NCBI GenBank assembly: GCA_025766275.1
Contig: JAFKAC010000021.1
Location: forward strand, 248,001-312,000
DNA from: Lactarius indigo
Lineage: Eukaryota; Basidiomycota; Agaricomycetes; Russulales; Russulaceae
Direction of reading: 5' to 3'
DNA length: 64,000 nt
Shown: in pieces, positions 49,631-60,323 of the stretch
Numbering within the stretch: the stretch's first letter is position 1
Layout: every line of letters starts with the position of its first letter
Made by a program: the position numbers and the translations under genes
The notes under the pieces: generated by a model
Told to the model about the DNA's origin: nothing
What the model saw: only the letters and a program-made list of their open reading frames with translations
Databases searched by the model: none

Positions 49631-50452
49631 AGAACCCGTCCGGTGTAAAGTCGCGCCTCGGAAATGGCTGCTCGCGACCTCTGTCTGACGAGTGGGAGAA
49701 ATCGGTCGGCTCCAGCAATAAAAATATTAAGTCGGACCTCCGAACGCACCTCTCGGTGGCGACGGGAAAATATATTAATTTTTGTAATGTTGAAACACGT
49801 GAGTAAGCACGACATCCGTGAGCAGCCTGTGTGGGTCTGATGGAGGACGAGGCCTCAGGGAGCTCAGTGTGGCACCTCATTTGCATTCCCCAGCATGCCA
49901 TGATCGCACGCGGCCTTAGCGACTTAAACATGACGCTTCCCCAACCAGGGCTGCCACACTTGCGAAGTTTCGTGTGGCGCGGAAGAGTGCACGACTGTTA
50001 CTGACGCCCTCAACCAGGGCTTTGTGTTGCCCACTGCTTGCATACCCGATCTCGCTGCATAGGCGCACAGCCTCAGAGATTTGATAGGGACACATTTGTA
50101 GCCTTATCTAATACACTCACTATCTTGCACTGTGCGGAGGCCTCCATGACCGCATGCGCCACTTTATACAAGTTGAGCGTGCAATTAGCAATGACATAAG
50201 CACAATTTTATTATATAATGTATGGTTAATCGCCTCCTTGCTGATCAAGTCGAGCCCGACAACGAAAACAAACGGGTCCATACCCTTTTTTTTTTTGGCA
50301 GGGCGGTCGGGCGCAACCCTGCCGCGGTCAGGTGCGACAAACTGCACCGAACGGTCACGTTGCGGGGACCAACAATCAAAAAACAAATCCTTGAACAAAT
50401 CATTTTTTTTGGCTGATGCCGGGCCCGACAAACCGTGCACCGGACGGGCTCT
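49631..50452. mobile_element. 822 bp TIR-bounded insertion, non-autonomous DNA-transposon-like
   Basis: Left end 49631-49645 (AGAACCCGTCCGGTG) and right end 50438-50452 are inverted copies with 14 of 15 positions matching. The flanking bases are TA on both sides (49629-49630 and 50453-50454), a possible TA target duplication as in Tc1/mariner-like elements; a 3 bp TAA reading (PIF/Harbinger style) also fits. No transposase frame is inside. The interior holds T-runs (50287-50297, 50403-50410) and GC-rich hairpin-prone sequence around 50300-50380. It interrupts the 5' module of GMC copy C. Confidence 0.75.
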
Positions 50453-50529
50453 TAAACAGCTGGCAATATGAATCCGTGTTCACCCTAAGGATTCTGAAAG
50501 TGCGGACTTCCTTGCCTGCGATTTCCGCT
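50453..50529 (+). promoter_or_regulatory. Proximal leader of GMC copy C
   Basis: Carries the shared GATTCTGAAAGTGCGGACTT-like leader and pyrimidine-rich stretch before the ATG, but the ACATAAA box seen in the paralogues is not preserved (CTTAAACAG/CAATATG instead). Confidence 0.5.
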
Positions 50530-52788
50530 ATGCGCATTTCCCTCATTGCTTTCCACTTTGTGAAATCAGTTTTTGCCGCGGTCTATACCGACCCTTCGAC
50601 GCTGCCTAATTCCCCTTACTCATTTATCGTCGTGGGATGTGCGTCCGAGTATCTATGGGCCTTTAGCGCTCTCTGACACTTGTCTAGCGGGCCCGGGGGG
50701 TAGCGTCTTGGCAAACAAATTGAGCGCAAATCCGAATAATCGCGTACTCTTAATCGAAGCTGGGCCAAGGTTCGTCGCTTTTTCTAAGTTATATTTCTAC
50801 TCTCGTCTACCAGTCGAGGCTCATACACCCCAGTGATACGGTCAACCCTAATATTCCCATTCCGTTCCTTTGCGTGACACTTGTACCGTCTGATGTCTCT
50901 TGGAACGGTACCACTGTCCCTCAGACTGGCTTGGGAGGGCGGTCCATCGGGTATCCTCGTGGACGCACTCTCGGTGGGACCACTTCGATCAGTACGTTGG
51001 GTCACCTTTGGCGGCCATCACTACAGACTCAGCGTTCCCCAGACTATATGGTTTGGACCCACGGACCAGCGAGCGACTTCGATCGGCTAGCCCATGATAC
51101 TTGTGACTCCGGGTGGTCGTGGGAATCTCTTCGGAATATCTTGACTGGGGTATTCTCTCTCCCCTCTCTGGCACTTCGCCGCCGCAGTCTGACTGTGTTC
51201 ATCAGGTGGAAACTTTAGTTCCTCCCCCGGATGGTCACAACACTACTGGGGAGGTCGATCCATCGATACATGGTTCGAATGGCCCTATCAAAATCAGTGT
51301 TCAAGACAGGACTGCTCTGAACCCTCGGGTATTCAACACGACGACGCAGCTCGCCGAGTTTCCTTTCAACGAGGATATGAACTCTGGCACTCCACTAGGA
51401 ATCGGTGAGTTCTGTTTGGACCACGTAAATGCTACGCAGATAACCCGAACGCTTGTAAGGTTGGACCCAGCTCTCAATCGGCAGTGGCCAGAGGAGCAGT
51501 GCCTTGGTCTCATACCTCACACCTGCGCTTTCCAGGTCGAACTTGGATATTTTGATTAACACTCAGGTGACAAAGGTAGTCCAAACTGGCACCCAGGATG
51601 GTCTACCCATTTTTCGGGGCGTTCAATTCGCCCAGTCCGCCTCTGGTATGGAAACCTCTGCTCTTCTCACGACTGTTTCACATGACCCCGCCAGGCCCAC
51701 TCTTTTACCGTAATGCTACGAAGGAGGTTATACTCGCGGCCGGTGCTGTCAACACACCGCAATTATTGATGCTGTCGGGAATCGGTGACAGCACACATCT
51801 CAGTCAGTTCAACATTCAGACCATCGTAGACCTCCCAGATGTGGGCAAGAATATGCAAGACCACCCCCTACTTCCAAATGTGTTCTCGGTCAATTCCAAC
51901 TTTACCAATGACGACATCGGGCGAAACGCGACGCTATTCCAAAACAATCTAGCACAGTGGGAAGCATCCCACACTGGTCCGTTTGCCGCGTCTATCGCAG
52001 ATAACATAGGCTGGTCGAGACTGCCCAAAACTTCCACGATCTTCAAGAAAGCGAGAGATCCGTCTTCCGGTCCACAGGCTCCACATTACGAATTTATTTT
52101 TGTCGTAAGCCTTACCTGGAAGCCTTCCTTCGTAGAATGTTGTTGAGTTCGCGCCCTCAGGACCAGTTCTTTTCAGTTGTTGAGTCACCACCAACCACGG
52201 GTCACTTCATGACGATTGTCAGCAACCTGATAACACCTACCTCTCGTGAGTCACCTCACTCGACAACAGCGCTTCTGAATGCAGAACGGCGCAGGCGGAT
52301 CAATCACCCTTGCTTCTGCGAACCCCTTCGACGCACCCAACATCGATCCGGCGGTCCTCAACTCGGATTTCGACATTTTCACTATGTGCGAAGCAGTAAA
52401 AGCAGCGCTTCGGTTCGCCGCTGCGCCGGCATGGAGGGACTACGTGATCGGACCATTTGGCGCGCTAGGTGAGGTCCAGACGGATGCTGAGATCGAGGCT
52501 TATGTGCGGAACCACTCCGCCACTGTGGCCCACCCGTCGAGCACCGCCTTCATGTCCCGGAAGGGCTCCTCGCATGGTGTTGTCAATCCCGATCTCAGTG
52601 TGAAGAATACAGTTGGCCTTCGGATTGTGGATGCGAGCATTTTGGTGCGTATGCTTCGTTAATCGGGACCTCACGTAACGGCCTGATGCGGTTTTTCAAA
52701 GCCATACATCCCAGCGGCACACCCTCAAGCAATCGTCTACACCATCGCGGAGCGAGCAGCGAAACTGATCGTTGCAGACTACGATTAG
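50530..52788 (+). CDS. Aryl-alcohol-oxidase-like GMC oxidoreductase, copy C (intact)
   Basis: Secreted FAD alcohol oxidase family (aryl-alcohol oxidase type: primary alcohol to aldehyde with release of hydrogen peroxide). Ten exons join in frame. The signal peptide is [17 protein letters not shown]. The FAD-binding motif [14 protein letters not shown] is split by the first intron (50639-50687). Then come [54 protein letters not shown], signature 2 [32 protein letters not shown], and the catalytic-site [11 protein letters not shown] (the usual Phe before His is Ala). The second catalytic His is in AAHPQA in the last exon, with stop TAG 52786-52788. About 590 residues, the family norm. No disabling change found. 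Its upstream region is split by the 822 bp insertion, so its expression may differ from copy D. Confidence 0.88.
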
Positions 52789-53380
52789 CTCATTGCTCGT
52801 AACCTAACACTCGTCCATTTTTCTCGATTGCTCGCACGGTCGCATCTACTGCCTCGCTGTTACGTTTTCTGCTGACTCGTACGGATTCACTATGACTTGT
52901 TTGTTTGTTTCATTTTCTTCATTTCTCTCTTCGTTTCCACGACCTGTTGATTCGACGTTTTGTATGACTCAGAGGCGTTGTGACTCGTTCTGTATGACTT
53001 GACGATTCGTGGTACTGCAGGTAACGCTACCAGAGCTTGAAGCTCGACCTACTGTATCTAAGCGCAGTAGCTTTATTGTATAAACACCTTTGACTTCACG
53101 AACAACGACCCCCGAACCGCCTCGTTTCCCCCACTCGTCTTGTCCATCATCGCTCCCAAGGATTACACACTAGATTACAGTATCGACTTGGGGGAAAAAA
53201 TGCGTATTTTGATTAGTAGTGTAATTCCTTTTTTGCTGTTCTCAATCACTCGACTTGAGATTTATCACTGTAGCTAACTATTCGACATTGCTTGAGTGGT
53301 GTGAGCAAAGAAATGAAGTGTTGAAGCAGAGACTCAATTCGAAGTTGACGGGAAAGTGGACCTGCGCATGGGGAGTCGGC
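52789..53380. other. Downstream of GMC copy C, nothing recognised
   Basis: The first ~75 bases match the 3' flank of copies B and D, then similarity stops. The remainder is AT-rich without coding signal. Confidence 0.45.
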
Positions 53381-53381
53381 T

Positions 53382-53411
53382 AAAAAAAAAAAAAAAAACA
53401 ACAACAACAAC
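53382..53411 (+). repeat. A17 run followed by (CAA)n microsatellite
   Basis: Seventeen A (53382-53398) followed by about four CAA units. It could be the tail of a retroposed sequence; no body was recognised upstream. Confidence 0.8.
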
Positions 53412-53569
53412 TTACAGGGAGCGCAAGAGCGCGAAAGTGCAGTGAAGTGCAGACGGGCGCAGAGGGCATTGCAGGCAGGCCCGTGGTCAGCATTTGTGTT
53501 CGTGAGAAGAAAGATATGTTTATTAGCTAATAAAGATTATATAAACTATCTACGTTTTTGTTGAAGTCG

Positions 53570-54530
53570 ATTGGGATGTGGGGAACGAAAAGGGGGCCCA
53601 CCCATTTATGAGCCCTCTTCGCGCGGGAGGCGGTATGCCTCCACTTCACAGGGGCGGTACGCGTACACAGGTTGGCCCTACGCGCAAAACAGAAAAACAC
53701 CAACTCTAGGTTTGCCCACGCGCCCCGGTCTGCGCGTCCCCCAATTCACGCGCTCCCGTAGCGCATACACAGGGTAGAGGGGCGTAACCATGGGGCCGTC
53801 CGTTTGTGTTTCGCCCTTCGCAAACCTGGAGGAGGGGGGGCCACTCAGGAGTTGAGCATGCCCCCGATCCGCTTGCCCGGTGTCGTATACACAGGGGAGG
53901 GCGGCCCGCTTCTGCGCGAACCCGGGGGGAGGGGGAGCTGCTCCAGGTTGGAGCGTGACCCCCCGTTCGCGCGCTGCCCCTGTGTGCGAACGAGGGCGGG
54001 GCCCATCACCGCGCGGGCCTCGTTTGCGTGTCGCCCCTGCACGCAAACCAGTGGAAGGGGGGTGTGGTGCTATTCCAGGTTGGAGCGCATCCTCCGGTTC
54101 GTGCGCTGCCTCTACGTGCAAACGCGGGCGGGCGCGGGGGCAAAGGATGTGCGTTCCCGTCCCACGTGGGCCCGTGTTTGTGCCGCTGCGCGCAAAGCAA
54201 GGGAGGGATAGCGCCGTGTCGCTTCTGGTGTTGCGCACGCAGGCCCCCCCTCGCACGTCACCTTCGGCGAGAGGTCCCTAGGGGACCCACGTGATCCGGG
54301 GGCTGTGCAGAAATCGGAGGGGGGGCCTTAACCCGGGCGCTCCCGCATCGTGTGCACGCGTGAACAGAAGGGGGGGAGGCGTACCTGCCACGCAGTGGGC
54401 ACAAACGGAGGAGGGGGGGGGGGCACTTCCTGCACAGCCCCCATTCGCGAGTGAACGGGGACGGGGAGAAAGGGGGGCCTACCCCGCGCCTCCTTTGTGC
54501 GCAAAAGGGGGGACCGCACGCCAAAAGAAC
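53570..54530. repeat. GC-rich array of diverged hairpin units
   Basis: About 1 kb of strongly GC-rich sequence with repeated short palindromes of the form GTTTGYGYG-loop-CRCGCAAAC. The best is 54022-54048 (9 bp perfect stem, 9 base loop). Others are at 53802-53825, 53964-53992, about 54097-54123 (imperfect) and about 54174-54199. A direct repeat CCAGGTTGGAGCG lies at 53944 and 54076, and AAAGGGGGSCC-like blocks lie near both ends. Long open frames on both strands here come from the base composition and are not genes. Confidence 0.75.
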
Positions 54531-54790
54531 CACGGTATATAAGTTACTATATTTACACCGCACCGAATAAAATAAGTCCAGAGCGGATCGCTTGAAGAAC
54601 AATTATGTCGTATTTATGTTCGTGATAAGTTGCATATTTTTGGTTCCGAGGTTACGTGATGTGATGTGCTATTGCCATGTTGGGGCGAGCGGGGACAGTT
54701 CCGTGACTCCTCGTTAGCGAACCGAATGGTGGGAGCTTCAATGGTCTTAGCGAGGCTGAAACACGCCACGTCGAGCTGTTTCACGACATA
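54531..54790. other. Short spacer before the copy D 5' module
   Basis: AT-richer than the hairpin array; no feature seen. Confidence 0.4.
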
Positions 54791-54907
54791 ATTGTTCTTC
54801 TATCTCGGTTTGTATGGCATTGGGAATCCTTTTACTCTGGCAGACAAGGCCCTGGGCTACATAAGGATTCTGATGCTGCAGACTTTCTCTTGTCTGTGGT
54901 TTCCGCC
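54791..54907 (+). promoter_or_regulatory. 5' module of GMC copy D
   Basis: Contains TTCTTCTATCTCGGTTTGTA, ATTGGGAATCC, CTGGCAGAC, GGGCTACATAAGG (TATA-like, near 54857) and TTCTGATGCTGCAGACTTTC directly before the leader and ATG. This is the most compact version of the shared module. Confidence 0.65.
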
Positions 54908-57159
54908 ATGCGCTTTTCCCTCGTCGTCCTTCTCTCTTTGAAATCCGTTTTTGCCGCGGTCTATACCGACCCTTCGACGCTGCCCGATTCCCCTTACTCA
55001 TTTATCATCGTGGGATGTACGTCCGAGCATCTATGAACTTCTAGCGCTCTCTGATATTGGTCTAGCGGGCCCGGGGGGTAGCGTATTGGCAAATAGGTTG
55101 AGCGCAAATCCGAACAATCGCGTGCTTTTAATCGAAGCTGGGCCAAGGTTTGTCTATTTTTATAAACATTATTTCTACGTCCGTCTGCCAGTCGGAGGCT
55201 TATATACACCAGTGATACGGTCAACCCTAATATTCACATCCCATACCTTTGCGCGACACTTGTGCCGTCTGATCTCTCTTGGAATGATACCACTGTCCCT
55301 CAGACTGGTCTGGGAGGGCGTTCCGTCGCGTATCCACACGGGCGCGCTCTCGGCGGGTCCACTTCGATCAGTACGTTGGGTCACATTCAGCGTCCATCAC
55401 TGCAGACTCAGTTTTCCCTAGACTATATGGTTTGGACCCGTGGACCAGCAAGCGACTTCGATCGACTAGCCCATGAAACTGGTGACCCCGGATGGTCGTG
55501 GGAATCTCTTCGGAGTATCTTGACTGGGGTATTCTCTCCCCCTTTCTGGCACTCTTGCTGCCGTAGTCTGACTGCGGTCCCCAGATGGAAACCTTAGTTC
55601 CTCCCTCAGATGGTCACGACACGACGGGGGAAGTCGATCCATCGATTCACGGTTTGAATGGCCCTATCAAAATCAGTGTTCGAGACAGGACTGCTCTCGA
55701 CTCTCGGATCTTCAACACGACGACGCAGCTCGCTGAGTTTCCTTTCAACGAAGACATGAGCTCTGGGAACCCACTAGGAATCGGTGAGTTCTGCTGGACC
55801 ACGTCAGTGCTACGAAGATAACCCGAACGCTTGTAAGGTTGGACCCAATTCTCAATCGGCGATGGTCAGAGGGCCAGCTCTATCTCATACCTCACAGCTG
55901 CGCTTTCCAGGTCGAACTTAGATATTTTGGTTAACACCCAGGTGACAAAGGTAGTCCAAACTGGCACCCAGGATAGTCTGCCCATTTTCCGTGGCGTTGA
56001 ATTCGCCCAGTCCGCCTCTGGTATGGAGACCTCTGCTCTTCTCGCGACTGTTTCACATAACGCTGCCAGGCCCACTCTTTGACCGTATTGCTACGAAGGA
56101 GGTTATACTCGCGGCCGGTGCAATCAACACGCCGCATTTACTGATGCTGTCCGGAATCGGTGACAGCTCACATCTCAGTCAGTTCAACATTCAGACCATC
56201 GTAGACCTTCCAGATGTGGGCAAGAACCTGCAAGACCATGTTGCCCTTCCAACTGTGTTCTCGGTTGATTCCAACTTTACCAATGACGACATCGGGCGAA
56301 ACGTGACGCTATTCCAAAACAATCTAGCACAGTGGGAAGCATCCCACACTGGTCCGTTTGCCACGTCTGTCGCGGGTAACATAGGCTGGTTTAGACTACC
56401 GAAACACTCCCCGATCTTCCACCAAGTGAATGATCCGTCTTCCGGACCACAAGCTCCACATTATGAATTTATCTTTGTCGTAAGCCTCGCCTGGAAGCTT
56501 CCCCTAGTAGAGTGTCGTTGAACTTGTGCCCTCAGGACCAATTCTTTTCAGTTGTTGAGCCACCGCCTACCACAGGCCACTTTATGGCGATTTCCACTAG
56601 TCTGATAACACCTACCTCTCGTGAGTCATGTTACTTGACAACAGCGGTTCTAAACGCAGAATGGCACAGGCGGGTCAATCACCCTTGCTTCTGCGAACCC
56701 CTTCGACCCACCCAATATCGATCCGGCGCTCCTCAACTCGGACTTCGACATCTTCACTATGCGCGAAGCAGTAAAGGCAGCGCTTCGGTTCGTCACGGCT
56801 CCGGCATGGAGTGACTACGTGATCGGACCATTTGGGGCGCTCGGTGAGGCCCAGACGGATGAGGAGATCGAGGCTTATGCGCGGAGCCACTCGGCCATTG
56901 GGTTCCACCCGTCGAGCACTGCCTCGATGTCCCGGAAGGACTCCGCGCATGGTGTTGTGAACCCCGATCTCAGTGTGAAGAATACAGTTGGCCTTCGGGT
57001 TGTGGACGGGAGCGTTTTGGTACGTGTTTCCTTAATTGGGCCCCCACATAATGTCCTCATGCGTTTTGTAAGCCATACACTGCGGCGGCCCACTCTCAAG
57101 CAGTCGTCTACACCATCGCGGAGCGAGCAGCGAAAGTGATCGCTGCGGACTACGATTAG
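54908..57159 (+). CDS. Aryl-alcohol-oxidase-like GMC oxidoreductase, copy D (intact)
   Basis: Closest relative of copy C with the same nine intron positions. Signal peptide [20 protein letters not shown] motif [14 protein letters not shown] across the first intron, [19 protein letters not shown] (YPHG where the others have YPRG), [39 protein letters not shown], signature 2 [16 protein letters not shown]. The substrate/catalytic region [12 protein letters not shown] holds the first active-site His, and AAAHSQA in the final exon holds the second. Stop TAG 57157-57159. All exons read through without a frame break, giving about 590 residues. With its compact 5' module intact, this is the best candidate for an expressed enzyme in the array. 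Arg-to-His in the YPRG motif and Pro-to-Ser in HPQA are worth noting. Confidence 0.88.
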
Positions 57160-58699
57160 CTCATCGCTCGTAATCTAACGCTCTTCCATTTCCATGATTG
57201 CTCGCACGGTCGCATCTACTGCCTTGCAGTTCTTCGGACAAGGCTACATAGTACACATGCATTAGAACTTCAATAAGGTCTACGATACGCGTGTTCTTCT
57301 GGTTTATTCTCACGCCCAAATTACCTACGAGAATTTGAAATTTTTTTTGTTGGGCTAAGCATCACTGGTCCAACACACTCTGTTCTTTGCCGAGTACCAT
57401 GCCTCTCAATCGTCGCGGCAAATCCCTTGGCCTGAGCGCGCCGTGTTTCGGACGACTGGGCACGACAGCACGCGGTATCCACCCCTCTAGGGGCGAGTAG
57501 CCAAGCTTGCATGGCACGACACAAACTGCTGAGGATATAACGCCAGGGATTAGGCATAAGTTATTCTTGCTGACATTTATGATGTGGTCGATTTTAGTGT
57601 AGAGTCGCCTATTCTTGGAAAGACAGATGTGACAAAAGCGGTGTCAAGTTAGGCGACGAGCCGTAGCTTCGTACTTGTGCAGAGACACTGGGTCGTAAAT
57701 GGAGAATATAGGTAGGGACATAAGAGCAGGAGACAAGCCAGGATGAGATTAGGAACGACATAGGGTGTCGAAATAGGGCAGCTCTACTTTCATCAACTTC
57801 GTCGACAGTGGCCTTGAGCCATCCCTGCTCGGATCCTGTGATGAGGAGTAAAGTGATAGATGAAGGTGGTTAAATAGAGCACGTAACTTGCCCTGGACGC
57901 ATTTCGCTAAATTGAATGGTCATGCAAGGGCCATCCCCACCGTTTCCCAGTGCAAGAACCTACCCTCGAGCAGAGTCCGCCAGGAGTCCAGGAAAGACCG
58001 AAAAGTCCAGTATCAAAAAAATAATAACAACAAAGGGTTCCAAGACCCTCTGGCCCTAGAGTCTCAGCTGTTGCATCATCATAAGTTGTAATGACTTATA
58101 AAAACGGGCGGCGACAGGCCCTGGAGGGTGTTGGAGGACGTAGCCAGTCTCGACGCGTACAGTAGCTGGAAGTGGACAGTACCAATCCGCCGGAGCCTGA
58201 AGCGGAGCGTACCAATCGGTCAAGGTTCCGCAGACTCATTTGCTTCCTGATTTTGCTCAGGAACCAACAACCACAAGAGGAACGACTTCCAAAAGATGGC
58301 ACATCGTGCATACCTAATAACTAGATGGTTCCCCTCTTATACTGTACGTCGCTACCCAGAGGGCACCCGCTTCAAGCATACAACCTCGCAGATCCAAATC
58401 ACGAGGTGTACATAAACGTATTTTTTGCTCTTCCCTCGAGCGCATCAGCGCGGTTAGAGTACCATCTCCGGCTACTTGATTTACTGTAACTTACACATCG
58501 CTGTCAAGAAAAACAAATGCTTCCTGGCCAGGCTCGTTCTAGCAACATCCTCTTGACAGAATCTACGAACAGACCCATAAACATTGCTGGGCGGAAACTC
58601 AATTGCCCAGGTGGAGGAACCAGCGACTTTTGGCGCAGAACATGGCCTGAGGATAGGGTCTAGGTCTACGGCGTAATCCAGTCTTGACGCAATGCAATT
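57160..58699 (+). repeat. Duplicated downstream block of GMC copy D
   Basis: Second copy of the block at 48023-49500, with scattered indels. Together with the gene and 5' module it forms a ~3.9 kb duplicated unit (about 45.57-49.50 kb and 54.79-58.70 kb). No shared open frame survives. Confidence 0.7.
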
Positions 58700-58896
58700 G
58701 ATTCTTCTATCTCTGCTTGGGCCATGGCCAAGTTGAGCTGGTTTGTACGCCCTTGGGAATCACAAGTTCGTTTTATGATAGCAGATCGGGTCCCGCCAAC
58801 TCGAGAAGGCCCCCACTTCCCTCTGAATAGTGGGCTACATTCTCAACGATCCTGATCCTGCACTGGCAGACTTCCTTCTGATTGTAGTTTCTGCCA
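58700..58896 (+). promoter_or_regulatory. 5' module of GMC copy E
   Basis: Contains TTCTTCTATCTCTG, GCCCTTGGGAATCACAAGTT, GATAGCAGA, GGGCTACATTCTCAACGATC and CTGGCAGACTTCCTTC. The TATA-like ACATAA is altered to ACATTC. Confidence 0.55.
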
Positions 58897-60098
58897 TGTG
58901 CTTATCGCTCTTGTCTTTTTGACATCCGTTTTGCCGCGGTCTATACTGAATCTTCGACGCTTCCCAATTCCCCTTACACATATGTCATTGTGGGAGGTAC
59001 ATCCGATCATCTATGGATCTCTAGCTCTCTCTGATACTTGTCTAGCAGGTCCTGGGGGTAGTTCCTGGCCAATACGTTGAGCGCAAATCCGAACAATCGT
59101 GTAACTTTTATTTCTACGCTCGTTTGCCAGTCCGGCTTATATACCGTTCCTTTACACGACACTTACACCGTCTATTGTGTCGTGGAATTATACCATTACA
59201 GACTGGTTTGGGAGGGCAGACCATCGAGTATCCTCGTGGGCACACTCTCGGTGGATCCACTTATCAGTACGTTAGGTCATGTTTAGCAGTCATGACTGCA
59301 GACTTAGTATTCCCCAGACTATGGGGTTTGGACTCATGAACCAGCGAGCGACTTCGATCGAATAGCCCATGTTACCAGTGACTCCGGATGGTCATGGAAA
59401 TATCTTCGGAGCACATTGATTGAGGTATTTTCTCTTCCCTTTCTTGTGCTCCGCTGTCGCAGGCTGACTACAGTCCTCAGGTATAAACCCTAGCTCCTCC
59501 CCCGGATTGTCACGACACGATGGGGGAAGTCGATCCGTCGACCCACGGTTCAGGATGGCCCCAGTCAAGATCAGTGTTCAGAACACGACTCCTGGATCTT
59601 CAACACGACGACGCAGCTCGCCGAGTTTCCTTTCAACGAGGACATGAATTCTGGGAACCTCTTAATGAATGGTTCTGATTAGCACACGTACATTCTACAG
59701 ATGTAACGCAAAGATTGCAAGGTTGGGTCCAGCTCTCAATCGGCGGCGGTCAGAGGAGCAGCGCCTCTGTCTCATACCTCACACCTATTCTTTGGAGGTC
59801 GAACTTCGATGTTTTGGTTAACACACTGGTGACCAAAGTGGTCTTCCCATTTTTCCGTGGCGCCCAATTCGTTCAGTCCGCCTCTGGTGTGGAGACCTCT
59901 GCTTCTCTCACGACTCTTTCACATGACCCCGCCAGGCCCACTCTTTCCTGTGGTGCTTCAAAGGTGGTTATACTCGCCGCCAGAGCGGTCAACACGGCGC
60001 AATTATTGAAGCTGTTGGGAATCGGCGACAGTGCGCAACTTAGTCGGCTCAGCACTTGGACGATTGTGAACCTCCCCGACGTGGGCAAGAACATGTAA
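58897..60098 (+). pseudogene. Aryl-alcohol-oxidase-like GMC oxidoreductase, copy E (truncated, decayed)
   Basis: The ATG 58897 is followed by a frameshifted signal peptide that runs into TGA after eight codons. The segment encoding VLLIEAGP is deleted in exon 2. Many other small indels and substitutions are present, though [17 protein letters not shown] and TQLAEF-like stretches remain readable. Similarity to the paralogues stops at about 60098, right after NLPDVGKNM, so the catalytic C-terminal half (both active-site His) is missing. This copy is clearly dead. Its 3' breakpoint lies shortly before the second copy of the dispersed 0.8 kb block. Confidence 0.85.
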
Positions 60099-60323
60099 AA
60101 ATGATGATGTGTTTATGAACAGATATTAAAGAAGAGATCCCGGCTTTCTAGACCGGTTGGAAAAGGTGGGTAAACAGGTGGCGCAAGGAGGATTCACGTG
60201 CCACTTCGCCCGCTCACTCAAAGACAAGGCTCTAAGGCACCAGTCGTGCTTCGCTCCGGCGGCTCCACCTCAAGAAGCACGGCAGTACGACCGGTGTAGT
60301 ACGGTGCTTTTCCTTGAAACCCG

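Noticed and set aside
53678..54281. Overlapping long open frames (192, 135 and 133 codons) in the GC-rich island
   Set aside because: They occur in several frames on both strands, are Pro/Arg/Gly-rich, and follow from lack of A/T for stop codons.
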